Positions 1-12,553 of a stretch of DNA of 64,000 nucleotides are shown here, piece after piece. Source of the DNA: Argentina anserina. Lineage: Eukaryota; Streptophyta; Magnoliopsida; Rosales; Rosaceae. The position numbers and the translations under genes are program-made. The stretch's first letter is position 1. Every line of letters begins with the position of its first letter. Below the pieces are notes generated by a model. It searched no databases, was not told the DNA's origin, and was given only the letters and a program-made list of their open reading frames with translations. Where the stretch lies: positions 18,166,001 through 18,230,000 of the forward strand of contig NC_065872.1 of assembly GCF_933775445.1 (NCBI RefSeq). The letters are read 5' to 3'.

Positions 1-3000
1 CGTTTAACTTCTTTTCTAAAAAGAATAGCCTAAACGAGTCATCAATTCATTATTTCGAATCATAGTATCGTGAAAGAATACAATTCACACTATTTCGATT
101 CATGAGATGCGCTACATCATTAGAAGCGATACATAAGAACTATTTCACAATGAGTTTGTAGGTGATAAATAATGTTAGCACAAGGATTGTCGTCAAGTAG
201 CTTATCATCTCACAAATTTTTATGTATGGTATCATTGTGAATTCATCAACGTAGACAACTACTACGATAAAAAAAATTTATAAGTTCAATTGCTCTCTTG
301 ATGCATAAGAGCATGTGAGTTGAATCGTAATGCCATAAGACATTTAAACTTGAGCACTAAACCACTCTTTGATTCTTTTGTGATGATCTCGTCATCATAG
401 TCACAATGGATTAAAAACAAAATCCATTAATAGCTTTCATTTAGCTATGCACCCAATGTCTCTTTAACATATTTATAAACAAGAATGTAGATACAAGTAG
501 TCTTAGGTCAAGACATATAAATATCACAATATAAAGATCGGCAAGGGGACTGATATAGTCTCAAATAGCCTTTTAACATTTTAGACCCTCAAACGTCATT
601 GACGAGTGATTTTGACATGCAAATATCATGCATATACACCATAGATCCAAATATAAGGATCGGTGTTGCCTATGCTTACCAAAACATGGTTGCCGGCATA
701 AACAAATAGAGCCAAAAAGGCTAGGAGTTTGTGAGGAGGCCGTGCGAGGGGGAGGCTGTGGAGGCCGTGCGGGGGGCTGCGGGGAAGGGGGGGCCTTGCA
801 GAGGCTGCTGGATGCCTAGGGGCCAAGATTAGAGCTCAGCCAAATTTTGATGCCATTAGGGGTAAAACTGGGCGGCGGACATAACAACTTGGCGATATTG
901 TCAAGGCCGTAACTCGTGAACCTGTTATAGTTTGACACTCCCCTAATCGTGTACGAGCGTTAGTTCAATTAGAACTTTGTGAAAACATCACCATATTTTA
1001 AAACAGTGGAATACATAGTGCATTACATGGCATGTAACACTATAAATCATCACCAAAATAAGGTGGAAATATGTCATAACAACATCAATTAAGGCTTCAT
1101 CATGCCAACGAGGCATAAATATGCTACAACAAGCATTGTCGGTTCAAAATAAATCCGAGAGCCTTCGGCGTTTCACAATGCTAATTTGCAAAGTGTTGAT
1201 CAAAATCAATAGATGATTATCTAATCCGCCAAAGATTTGGAGAACCGAAACAGATGTATAATAACAACATCAAAGATCATATAAGTGTGCATTGCGCCAC
1301 ACAAAGATCGTGTAAGCCTTACTAATGCCACAATGAAAAATGTGATCTTATGTAGGTAGTGTCATGTAATATGTAATGCGTTACATTGCATTAACATATT
1401 TCTTTTGGTAATGAAACCATGAGACATTCTTGTATGTTTGTTTACTGAACTACATGAGAATTTTATAGCCAACAATTGGATTGAGATCTTGACTATGAAC
1501 CAATTTAAAAAATGCATCGACTAAGTAACATTAGTCACATAAATTTGGGAATAAATAGATATGTAGTCATTTAGACTATTAACCAAAGCTTTATACTTCA
1601 CTCTTTTCATTTTATAACCGCAATATATAATTGCGTTGAAATCCGTAATAGTGAGAAGATATTCTCATGCTCTTCCATATAATGAGTGTTTTGTTTCAAG
1701 AACTTCTTATATCTCGCTCTTGTATATTTTGACCATAATGTTTCTGTCTTTCAATGAAACGTTGTTGCACCAAAAGAAATTAATCTGGACTAGGTGCATA
1801 AATACATCCAACATGATTATGTCAAATTTCTGACGCATGTTGTGGTTAACAAGAGGGAAGATTCATTAGTATCAATACGATACAACTTTCAAGTACTGAA
1901 TTGGAAGTCAAGTCCCATAGTATGGTAACTGAATTTAATAATTTGTGACAAATTCTATCACAGTGTATAAGTGACCATTTCAGTCATAAACCGGTGGTAT
2001 AAGCGACAATTTCCGTCTCAAACCAATGTTTGTCCCATTATTTCAAACTTGTGGCTACACACAACGGCTACGGATGGTAACAGCGGCACTCCCAGCCGCA
2101 CCTAAAACTCGGTATCAGGGGAATCATATCTCTGTATTCCACCCGAGAAGCGAAAAAATCGGATTGAAAATGAAAGGGAGGTTGAAATTCCCCGATGAAA
2201 AACAAAATTCATAGGAATTTAAATTGCATGAAAGCAACAACGCTAATTAAAACATACTTGTTTGTTTGCTGAATAAACAGTGTAATAGTTACTCTTACTT
2301 ATTCCGTCGTGAAATAACTCTCGCCATTCGATTTCGTATCGTCATGTTATAATAAAAGATTACTATTGTGATATTATGTTTTTACCTAGGGAAAATTACC
2401 ATGCCCTTTTTTTACCGTTTATCGAGAGGTAAGAAATCATTAAATTTGAACCGGGTCGGACACTGAAATTCGGGTTGAAAGGGTCCATATTGGAGCTGCA
2501 CATTGTACGGACGACAACAGGACGTCGTAGGTCGTCAGAGAGCTCCGACTGAAAGAGATCATCGTTGTTATGGGTCGCAAGGTCACCGAATTTAGAGCTG
2601 CGGCGTGGGTCGATCTCAACGCGGTCTTAAACCGGAACCAATCCGGGTTGTGTGTCGGCGCTGGGTTCGGAAGACATCGGAGCACAAGGCAGCAAGGCGG
2701 AGACCTTGACTTTGGGGCGGTGACGCTGGGTTGACGATGGGGTTCTGGGCACAAATGTCGAACTAGGCGCCTCCGGTTGCTTAGCCTGGAGAGGATCCGA
2801 TCGATGCAGATCGGAGATGGGGAGGGTGCCCAGAGTGGATTTATGGGTGCCCGGAGGCAGAACACTATTTTTGGTTTTTTCGTCTTTTCTGCGATTTGTT
2901 CAACAGAAGAATTTCTTCACGATTTTTCTTCTCCTTTCGTCGAATTTTTTATCATGACAGAAGGAATTTATATCTTCTTTTGTCGAATTTTTTTATATAT

Positions 3001-3049
3001 TAGGGTTCTAGACCTATGAACTCAGGGTTAGAACTACGTGCTGATAACG
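1..3049 (-). other. Probable degenerate interior of a minus-strand LTR element
   Basis: No convincing gene is seen here. The right edge abuts a short LTR-like sequence at 3050-3245, and the bases next to it read on the minus strand as CGTTATCAGCACG, a motif I associate with the leader boundary of plant Copia elements. The stretch would then be leader plus decayed interior. A GC- and G-rich block lies at about 730-800, and a GC-rich open stretch at 2440-2865 (minus) has no recognisable gag or pol motif. No second LTR copy is visible, so the left end is outside the window or lost. Confidence 0.3.
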
Positions 3050-3245
3050 TGTTACAGAAGAATGTAATACGCATCAAAATATGGAGAAACATCATCTTTA
3101 TTCATTGATAAGGGAGCTTTTATATAGGCATTACATTGAGTATCCCATTGAATAAAAGATTATATATCATTTCTTATCTAGACTAACTTATAATAATTAG
3201 GACAAGATACACCGGAAGATTACATAGAGTAATTCTCCTACAACA
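3050..3245 (-). mobile_element. Short LTR (about 196 bp), probably Ty1/copia-type
   Basis: Read on the minus strand the segment begins TGTTGTAGGAG and ends CTGTAACA. Inside it has a TATA box (CTATATAAAAG) followed about 20 bases on by AATAAAG, which is the U3-R layout of a short LTR. It is followed directly by a primer-site-like CGTTATCAGCACG at 3037-3049. A partner LTR was not found in the window, so the assignment rests on internal structure only. A lone promoter-bearing repeat of another class is the alternative. Confidence 0.45.
3118..3125 (-). promoter_or_regulatory. TATA box of the short LTR
   Basis: TATATAAA on the minus strand, inside the LTR-like segment and upstream of an AATAAAG motif. 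It would drive transcription leftward into 1-3049. Confidence 0.4.
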
Positions 3246-3722
3246 TAATCAAAATTATATAAATAACCATGGTTTGATCATAGTTAAAGAAAGACACATG
3301 TCATTAATCTAGAATGTGGGCATAAGGTGGGCAAATAAGAAGGGGAAATTACTTATTGGTATTAGACCATGTTTGAATTAACTAAAAACTCAATTTCCAT
3401 ATTTTTTTATACAAATTAGAACATAAGCTCAAACCCAAGGAATAAGTAGAACAAAACTGATTAATTAATTAATGCAAAAATATCTAAAATACCCTTATTT
3501 TCGTGAAAATTATCAAATGACACTCTTAGATCTAACAAATTTCTCTCTCCTCATTTTTTAGTTTTTTTTTCAGGCAAATTTAAGTTTTCCGTCCAAACCA
3601 CCGGAAATTTGGAGGTGACCCAATATATAAAGTTGTTCCTTATCTCATTGGCTTTCATTTAAGTACCATATTCCATGTGTTTTGAGAAATTTTGAAATTT
3701 CGAATTTTACTCACCAAAAACC
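3246..3722. other. AT-rich spacer without a recognised gene
   Basis: AT-rich sequence with homopolymer runs; nothing further recognised. Confidence 0.5.
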
Positions 3723-4014
3723 ACAGTAGCAGTTAGTTTCTCAATCGACAGTAGCAGCTAGATTTATAGTTGACTGTAGCAGGTACCTTCCAAGTCGACA
3801 GTAGCAGTTAGATTTATAGTTGACAGTAGCATGTACATTCCAAGTCGACAGTAGCAGGTGTCTTCCAAGTCGACACTAGCATCTGGTTTTTAACTCGACA
3901 GTAGCAGTTAGTTTTATAGTCGACAATAGCAGTTAGTTTTTATAATCGACAGTAGCAGTTAATTTTTATAATCGACAGTATCAGATAACTTCTTTATTGA
4001 TGATAGCAAATAAT
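3723..4014. repeat. 25-26 bp minisatellite, about 11-12 units
   Basis: Direct reading gives successive units starting CAGTAGCAG and ending near TCGA, each 25 or 26 bp. Two sub-types are mixed: one with TTAGTTTTATAG, one with GTACCTTCCAAG. Units at the right end have decayed. It lies about 1.06 kb upstream of the acyl-CoA synthetase start codon. No open frame runs through it. Confidence 0.9.
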
Positions 4015-4740
4015 ATGGGTCAAAGAGATGTAAAAAATTAAAATATTTTATGACATGTGGCAACTTGCCATCATTTGGTCCTTATTTGTAAATTTTAGTC
4101 CTTATTTGCTCTATCAAATTAAATAGTAAGTTATTTGTAAACTAAATTGTTGTCTAGTATTTTTGAGTAATTTTAGTTAGTAAATTTGCTTCCCCAATTG
4201 AGAACCATTGGTTTGATCAGTTCGCTAATCGCTGTCAATTTTCTATAATTGATCAATAGGTATAGTGAAAACATTTATACCTTGTTCCACAGTGAGATAA
4301 GTCGGCAAGTCTCGAAATTAATATTGACACTATCATGCAGCTAACCATCTTGATATAAAGATCCACAGAGCTATGTTACCATAATAGAGCTTCTTCTATA
4401 GGACAAACACCAATATTAGAAATTGGGGGTACTATTTACCATAGAACCGCAACTGATGTGTTAATGTTAGTTGTAATGCATTAATTACTGACCATATATG
4501 TATATATCTACCACAATGAAAGTTCACCAACCATACAGTAGAGCCATTGGTGATGTATTGTATTTGTACTTGTTCAATTAGATCAAAAACTCAACAGCAA
4601 CACAACACGACAAAATACAGGTTAGTACTGTACTTGGTTTGTAACTCAGTAGGTGGGGTAATAAGGTGATAACAGTGATAGGACTCAGAAGAGTAAGTAG
4701 TAGACCCAATTTTTCAACCAACTAATTAATAAGTAGTAAC
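4015..4740. other. AT-rich spacer upstream of LACS
   Basis: AT-rich, with short poly-A and TA runs. It contains the distal upstream region of the acyl-CoA synthetase; no individual cis element is called beyond the TATA box given separately. Confidence 0.5.
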
Positions 4741-4762
4741 ATATGCATGCTTTCTTTCTCAT

Positions 4763-4768
4763 TATAAA
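4763..4768 (+). promoter_or_regulatory. Candidate TATA box of the acyl-CoA synthetase gene
   Basis: TATAAA in the context CATTATAAAGAC, about 310 bases before the start codon at 5078. A GTAAGC donor-like site at about 4826 and a TTTCAG acceptor-like site near 4960 would allow an intron in the 5' leader, a common plant arrangement. This is an inference; no transcript evidence is available. Confidence 0.35.
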
Positions 4769-5077
4769 GACTTGAGATTCCGTGCTGGACTCTGCAACTG
4801 CACCATTGTTTGATTCTCATCACCTGTGTAAGCTATCCATATCTGATACACAAATACAGAAAGAGTAGTCCAAGTGGCTAAGTTCTTCATTCAATATGGA
4901 GATATTCAAATACTATAAATAAATCGTCTATAATTGTGCTTCATGTACACTGTGTTTCAGAAGTTTGAAGTCATTCCTCTAAAATTTGTATATCAACCAC
5001 CTTTTGTGTTAGGCTAATTTTCAAATAATATCTGATATCTCTTCTTGCATGTATATATTTGAACAAAACAGAAGGCA

Positions 5078-8000
5078 ATGAAGATTTTCTCAGCCCAAGT
5101 AGAGGAAGGAAGGAAGGGCCAGAATGGCAAGCCTTCCATTGGTCCAGTTTACCGGAACTTACTGTCCAAAAACAATTTTCCTCCACCTCATCCTGATATA
5201 AGGACAGGTTGGGATCTCATTAGGTAATTCAAATCCTAAAACTTTATGTGCTAGTAGTGTTTATATCAAATCCATCATATTTCCTTGACAGTAAAAAGAA
5301 TCTTTATGTACTGCAGTCAATCTACTCAGAAGTATCCTAAAAATCGAATGCTTGGATGGCGTAAAATTGTGGATGGAAAGGTATTATTACTATGAACTTA
5401 AAATATACAGCGCCAAACTGCCGTTCATCTTCATGTTCATGTTCGATCAGTTCATTCGGCAATTGAATTCTTACTTGATTGTTTGTCATCATGCTGTTTA
5501 GTTTGGATCCTACGTTTGGAAAACATACGAGGAGGTCTATGAAGAACTTCTTATGGTTGGTTCTGCATTACGAGCATCTGGTGTGGAACCGGTAAGTACC
5601 TATACATGAACTTTGAGTACTACAAACTTTGTGCTTGTAGATATATGGCTACTGGAACTAGCTCTTGTCTTAATTTTGATTCATACATATAGGGTTCCCG
5701 GATCGGTATCTATGGTTCAAATTGTCCCCAGTGGATTATGGCAATGACGGTTAGTTTGGACAATGTTTTCAGTTTCAGTTTTTTCATTTTTCTTGTGTTG
5801 TATGATGATTTTCTAATGAGTAACTTCTTTAAGTTTGATGTAGGCTTGTTGTGCTCATAGTTTGATCTGTGTGCCTCTCTATGATACCCTAGGTAAAGAC
5901 TATCATTTGCAGAAAACTTCCTGATTATCCTTGAAAATTTTTCAGATTCTAGTTTTTTTTTTCAGAAGAAGTTATAGTTTAGATAACTTTGGAGTGAGCG
6001 ATGTATCCTCTCTAGTAGTGATTTTTTTTATTTTTTTTGGTAATAGTAACATTAGTGAATTTTCATGTCAAGCAATTTACTTGCGCTAAAAGGTTTCTAC
6101 TTGATGCAGGGCCAGGAGCTGTGAATTTTATCATAGATCATGCAGAGGTTGATGTTGTTTTTGTCCAAGATAAGAAAGTGAAAGAAGTGAGACACTTAGC
6201 ATTTTAAATGAAAATTATAATTTTTGCACATAATAATTTTCACTTGTAATAAGCATATGTAGTTCTGATTAAAACTACTCTTGCCAGCTACTGAATCCTG
6301 ATTGTAAATCTACTGAGCGATTAAAAGGTATAAATGAGTGGACTCTATATGTTACCTGCTACTCCCAGAAGGCTATGCACTGAGCATTGGTTGTTGTTGC
6401 AGTTATGGTTTGCTTCACTTCATTCACAGATGAAGAGAAGGATAAGGCAGCACAGATTGGGATAAAACCGTACTCATGGGAGGAGTTCAAAGAGATGGTT
6501 AGTGTCTCTACTTGAAGTAGAAGAAGGTGCATTGCCACTTTATTAAGTTTTCCTTGTGCTGTTACCAGGCATGCATGAATAATGCAAGTGTTTCCTTCGA
6601 AATTGCCATGTAAATGGAAGCATACAACTGCCTCACTCCCCTTGGGATGTGGGGTGTCTGGTATTAAAGGTTTTTCTTTTAAGTTCCTGTAAAGTCCATG
6701 TTCTGTAAGTAATTTTTCGTACCTAAACCTTTACTTAGAATCCCAAAATTTGTTTCTTGTTTTGAGTTACTATTTTTGGTCTCCTGTTTTGAGTAAAGTT
6801 TTACTTTTCAGGGAATCAGAAACCCATCAGAGATCGTTCCACCTCAGCCTGAGAATATCGGTGCAATTATGTACACAAGTGGTACCAGTGGAGCTCCTAA
6901 AGGTGTTGTGATAACACATGAAAACATGGCATATGGTGTCAGAGGCATTGACCTCTTTATGGAGCAATTTGAAGACAAGGTAATTGTGAAGTATATATGA
7001 TGATTTAGTAACTATCTGATAAATTAATTTCAAATTAAGCATTTGTCATTTTCTTTCTCAATTTTAATAGCCTAAAAGATTTTCGTTCTGTTGACATATG
7101 CAATAAATTTTTGACTTGGAACACATAGATGACAGCGGATGATGTGTATCTGTCTTTCCTTCCTCTTGCTCATATCCTGGACTGCGTAATTGAGATGTAT
7201 TTTTTCCGTAATGGTGCTTCTGTTGGCTACTATCATGGGGTATGCAACAACTCTTTATATCTTGTTGTTTCTTCATAAGCTTTTCCTGAGATCTGAATTT
7301 TAAGGAAGTTATAAAGGAACTTTAGTTAATTACCTTTCAACGTCCTGTTAGTAATTGAATTGAATCTCCTATTTGAAGGACCTTAATGCATTAGCAGATG
7401 ATTTAATGGAGTTGAAGCCAACACTTCTTGCTGGGGTACCTCGAGTCTTTGAAAAAATACACGAAGGCATGTTTTGTTTTTGATATACTCTTTAGTTTTC
7501 TGGATTTTTCATGGACCTGTTGATCTCAACTCATCTCCACATGTTTCAGGTATAAAGAAAGGAGTGCAAAAGGTAAATTCAAGGAGGCAGAAGATTTTTG
7601 AGATTCTCTACAAATAGTGAGTGGGTCGTTTTTTTCGAAATCAATTAATTGTATAAGTAAACGCCTTCACATCTCTTTTGTCAAATACAGCAAACTTGCT
7701 TGGATGAACTTGGGGTTTAAAAACAAAAACGCCTCACCACTCGCTGATCTGCTAGCCTTCAGAAAGGTTGCAACCTATCCTCAACACAAATGGACCAAAT
7801 AAATATTTTCTGTTACAGTATATCATAATATACTATATGATCCTACTGGCTTCACCATAAAACAATACTTACCATTTAATTTTTTTTTTCCAAAGATAAA
7901 AAATGGGCTGGGTGGTAGAATTCGTCTTATAATATCAGGAGGTGCTCCCTTGAGCTCTGAGATTGAAGAATTCTTGCGAGTTACTTGCTGTTGTTTCGTA

Positions 8001-9319
8001 GTCCAAGGCTATGGTAAAGAAATATTCACTAATATTTGTGTATATCTCCGTGCTGAAAGCTATTCAGTTTCTATGTACAGCTTTTATATGTATACAACAG
8101 ATAGTTGAACTGATCACTTGCAATACTCTCGAATGCTTTATTACAGGGTTGACAGAAACAGTTGGCCCAACCACTCTTGGGTTTCCTGATGAAATGTGCA
8201 TGATTGGTGCTGTTGGTACTGTATCAGTTTTCAATGAGATGCGCCTCGAAGAGGTTAAAGAAATGGGTTACGATCCACTTGGGGATCCTCCTTGTGGTGA
8301 GATATGTGTGAGAGGAAAGACTGTTTTTCCTGGCTACTACAAATGTCCTGAACTAACAAGAGAAGCAATTAAAGATGGATGGTTCCATACAGGTTGGTAT
8401 TATCATCGTTAATAAAAAATTATAATGTACGTGCAAATCTTCTGTTACCAGATGTTAAACAGACTATTAAGAACATTATTGTGTTGGTTTTCCCCTAATG
8501 GCATGCTGCTTAATTTTTCAGGGGACATAGGGCAAATGCTTCCAAATGGAACCATAAAGATCATTGATAGGAAAAAGAATCTGATTAAACTCTCGCAAGG
8601 AGAGTATGTTGCACTAGAGTACTTGGAAAATGTATATGGCATTTCTTCTGTTATTGACGATATCTGGGTCTACGGGAACAGCTTCAAGTCGAAGCTTGTT
8701 GCAGTCATTGTACCAGAAGAAGAAAGCACCATGAAGTGGGCTTATTTAAATGGTCACATTGGTTCATTTTCTGATATTTGTTTGCTTGATAAGCTCAAGA
8801 GCCATATCCTGGAAGAACTCAAGTCAACAGCTGAGAGAAACAAGGTAACTAGCATCGCTGATTATTGTTAAGCTAACCTAAGTGACATCTGGTACCTAGT
8901 ATTGCACCAATAGAAAATTTGTGAATTCTCTCAGCACAACCTGATGCATTTGTGTACGAGTTTGGTACAATTTTAGTCAGCTACCTTTGATTATATTTAT
9001 TTTCCCTGGGACGGGATAATTTACTAGGTTCCTCTTATTTGCTTTCAACCAGCTGAGAGGTTTCGAGTTCATTAAAGGAATCATTGTTGAGCCTCATCCC
9101 TTCGACATGGAAAGAGACCTGGTCACAGCAACGTTGAAAAAGAAAAGAAATCAGTTGCTCAAGTATTACCAGGTAATTTAGCATGTTCTGAATTCTAATA
9201 AAGGAATTTCTGCTAATTAATCAACTATGATAGCAAGTTAGAAACTAACAACACTCCACTCTCTACAGGCCAGACTTGATGAGCTTTACCAAAATCTGGA
9301 TGCTGGACGAAAATATTAG
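5078..9319 (+). CDS. LACS1: Long-chain acyl-CoA synthetase, LACS1-like
   Basis: This enzyme activates long and very-long fatty acids to acyl-CoA using ATP and CoA, with an acyl-AMP intermediate; plant LACS1-type enzymes act at the ER and supply wax and cutin synthesis. I read 18 exons: 5078-5223, 5317-5380, 5502-5591, 5693-5749, 5844-5892, 6110-6186, 6288-6327, 6403-6497, 6812-6979, 7129-7239, 7379-7466, 7550-7616, 7691-7766, 7896-8013, 8147-8392, 8522-8844, 9053-9172, 9269-9319. They sum to 1986 bases (661 residues plus stop), matching the roughly 660-residue family length, and all phases agree. The start gives MKIFSAQVEEG, the usual N terminus. Visible motifs are the AMP-binding loop YTSGTSGAPKG (exon 9), YGLTET, WFHTGD and the adenylation hinge DRKKNLIKLSQGEY. 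No PTS1 signal (ends GRKY), so not the peroxisomal LACS6/7 type. One intron (7467-7549) has a GC donor. LACS1 rather than LACS2 or LACS4 is a judgement from sequence feel. Confidence 0.93.
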
Positions 9320-9719
9320 TTATATCAAAGTAAGGCACAATAAAGGAAGTAAGGCAATGCATATAATAAAATATTGTATAATATATGTATTGCAGTTTGT
9401 AAAACTTGGCTAAATTTGCTGTTACTTGTAGTAAGTGTGCTGTTTGAGGCTTTTGCCTTTGCTCGAGTTTTTCCTCTTTGTCGTTCTAAGCTTGATGTAT
9501 CCCTTTCAATTCAATAAGACACTCTTTGTGCCCCTTGTTATTTCAATAAGTATCTGATGTGGTGACAAGAAACTGTTTCTTCAAGCTATTACATTCATCA
9601 GTTAATACTTGATAGATGGGACATAAATTGTTTTTCAGCCAAAGGTAGTTGTGGAAATACCGTGTAGATTAAAGCGAACCCTCGTCCTAAGACTTGCCGC
9701 TGGTTTTGTTCATTTTAGT
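9320..9719 (+). other. 3' flank of LACS
   Basis: Likely 3' UTR and terminator region. AATAAG-type near-polyadenylation motifs occur around 9510-9550, and no canonical AATAAA is obvious. A solo LTR begins 400 bases after the stop codon. Confidence 0.4.
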
Positions 9720-12548
9720 TGTAACGACCCTAAAATTTCAAGCTTAAAAACTCAAAATTTTAAAATCATTAAACACAAAAATAATTTCAATGAAATCGAA
9801 ATTATTTTAATGTCGCAGCGGATCACATCTGAGTTTAAAATATAACTCAGTCAAGCCGATTATTACAAACCCAAATGATAATTCAACATGTAACAAATGG
9901 AATTGTATAATCCTCACAACAACCTCACAATAAAATTACACCAAATCTCACACACAATCCATGCTAGAGCCTCACCACTACTGGATGCGAACGACGTCAA
10001 GTCTTCGGAGTCGTCACTCAATCACCACTACTCAGCACCTGCGGAAGTATCCCCTACACCATTGATATTGGTGCACCGGGATTGCAACACAAACCCGGTA
10101 AGCTTTACAGCTCGTATGAGTAAAATATTAATATAACTCTCGTCTCATAAAAGACACAACTCCACATCAACACAGTATAATGAAAATCATGAGAAAACGA
10201 GCAACCCATCTGGTTACTCTAATACTTTCACAAAATGGTAACTAATGAGCGCTGGTACACATCTGTTACCCCTCACTTAGTATACCGCTGATGTTGGGTA
10301 ACCACCCGCCACCCAACATCCAAAACAAGCTGAGTACTCATGAGCAGATAACCACCCGTTACCTCCCATGCAGTACTATGGCAGACAGACTAGAGCTCTA
10401 ACTGTATCGTAACTTTCGCCCGGCCAAAGGCTAGGTTTCGACTTGCCAAACACGTACAATAATCTCACATCATATTGTACCAAAAATCAGGTCCGAAGAC
10501 AATTCACATTTTAACAATCTCAATGTTAAAAATCACGTACAATAATCTCACATCATATTGTACAATTCAAATCTCATGCTCAATAGAATCACAATAAAAT
10601 CATAACAGTATATTATATAGCAAACTATATATATTCGTACTTAATTACCATTTATACAATATATATATAGTCCACTATATCTTATACGTGTCATATTTCA
10701 CCACACATGCTCAATTCACAACTTCCGTCATCGAAATGACTATTTTTAATGAATTAATAACAGTACGTAATTTAATGAACTATATATATATATATATATG
10801 TACTTATTACCATTATGCTGTATATATGTAGTCCACTAAATTATATACATGTTGTAATTCATTTGATAAACACACTTGCAAAAATGTTGAATCACCACGA
10901 GGGTAGATTCGTAATTCAGTAAGATTTTACTCACCTTATTGACTTGAGTGTAATCCCACAAGTTCCGGAGATAATTCATTTCCTTGATTTAACGATCACC
11001 TTAAAAAGATAAGAAAAGAATTTTAGAATCGTTTCGTAAACCTTTAAATGTCGAAACAGTAATAATCGGTTACTGTTCAACAATTTTCGGTTTTACAAAA
11101 TTACTGTTCACAGTTACTATTCACGGTTAATGTACAAATATACGTATTTCTGTACGTATAAATGTTATATACGTATTTCTGTACGTATAAATATTAATAC
11201 GTATTTCTGTACGTATAAATATTAATACGTATTTCTGTACGTATAAATATTAATACGTATTTCTGTACGTATAAATATTATATATGTATTTCTGTACGTA
11301 TAAATAATAATACGTATTTCTGTACGTATAAATATAAATATTAATACGTATTTTTGTACGTATAAATATTAATACGTATTTCTGTACGTATAAATATTAA
11401 TACGTATTTCTGTACGTATACGTACGATTTAAATGTAAATACAATCTCAGTAAATAAAATTTACTAAATTACCTTTTTACAAATTACTTTTTACATTTAC
11501 TGAAAGTAATTTATAATTACATTTACCGTAGGTAAAACTTAATTACATTTACCATACGTAAATAAAATTTACATTTACATTTACCGTATCTAGTAAATTA
11601 CCAAAATACCCTTCTGGTATAATATTCGCATGCCGCCGCACGTGGCGGCGCGTAGGGTACACGCGCGTGGGACACATGCGCCTTCCCCGACGTCGGAGCG
11701 TATCACACCACCTCCGGCCCAAAAACCACCCTCTCCTCCTCCTCCACCGTCCTACGGTCTCCGATCACCCATAGATTGCCCCATACTCCCACACGCGCCG
11801 CCTTAAGGCGGCGGTGTTCATCAATCTCCCCTCCCCTCCGATCTCCTCCACAAATCATCCACAACGTCCACAATACACACAACAACATCACAACATCCAT
11901 ATTCAATCAATCCATACCTTGTTTGAACCGTGGGGAGCATCGGGGAGGATAGGCAGCGGCGGGGAAAAATTGCAGAATCTTGGCGACGTCCGAGCGGCTT
12001 GGCGACGGCGGGGCACGGGCTGGCGAGCTGGAGGGTGGCTGAGGGAGTCCTTGCGGCGACGCTGGGCTGGGCAGTGTACGTCACGGTGGCTCGGAAGGAG
12101 GCAGATCGGTGAGAGGATTTTCGGAGAGAGGGAGGGCTCGGGAAGAGAGAGAGAGAGAGAGAGAGAAGGGAGGCGGCCGAATGAGGGGTTTCCAATTATG
12201 GAAACCCTAATCTCATAAATGTTCTATTTATACTAGTTTCCAAATCGGAAACTAACTTCCGACGTGAATAACTTTTACGTACGATGTCCGTTTCGAACGC
12301 GTCACATACTTACGAACTCGTATTGACGAGCTCTACAACTTTCATGAAGGAAGTGTTCGCAACCGAGCGACGGAATAAAAGTCGATATAAACGTTACGGA
12401 AATGTAACGTTTTCTTATTAAACGTTCTCGGAACGTTTCCGTTTCCATTTCGCAAAGTTTGCAAACAACCAATTTCATTTTAGTTGAATTTTCTAACTTA
12501 TAGAATTCAATTCAATTCAAATATTGTTTGAAAACGAGGGTTATTACA
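9720..12548 (-). mobile_element. Solo LTR of a Tekay/Del-like Ty3/gypsy family, copy 1
   Basis: The segment starts TGTAACGACCC and ends GGGTTATTACA, and is flanked on both sides by TTAGT (9715-9719 and 12549-12553), a perfect 5-bp target duplication. There is no internal gag or pol, so it is a solo LTR left by recombination between the LTRs of one element. It is in reverse orientation. Family landmarks match the other LTRs here: the block with GCCCGGCCAAAGGCTAGG, the CACGAAAG/GAGCTCGTC block near the inner end, and a GC hairpin at 11796-11813. A TATA-like TATAAATA sits near 12222-12230 on the minus strand. Length is 2829 bp, in the range of lily del-type LTRs. Confidence 0.95.
11141..11425. 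repeat. 28-bp tandem array inside solo LTR copy 1, about 10 units
   Basis: Each unit reads TACGTATTTCTGTACGTATA followed by AATATTAA. The other LTR copies here have only one or two dispersed versions of this motif, so the array expanded in this copy. Units are rich in the self-complementary TACGTA. Confidence 0.9.
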
Positions 12549-12553
12549 TTAGT

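Noticed and set aside
2440..2865. 141-codon minus-strand open frame as a gene
   Set aside because: Open because of GC-rich composition; no domain, no splice context, and next to a putative LTR leader.
3723..4014. CRISPR-like array
   Set aside because: Units are contiguous 25-mers without distinct spacers, in a plant nuclear context.
11814..12218. Overlapping open frames on both strands (134 and 124 codons)
   Set aside because: They lie in the GC-rich part of a solo LTR and are composition artefacts.
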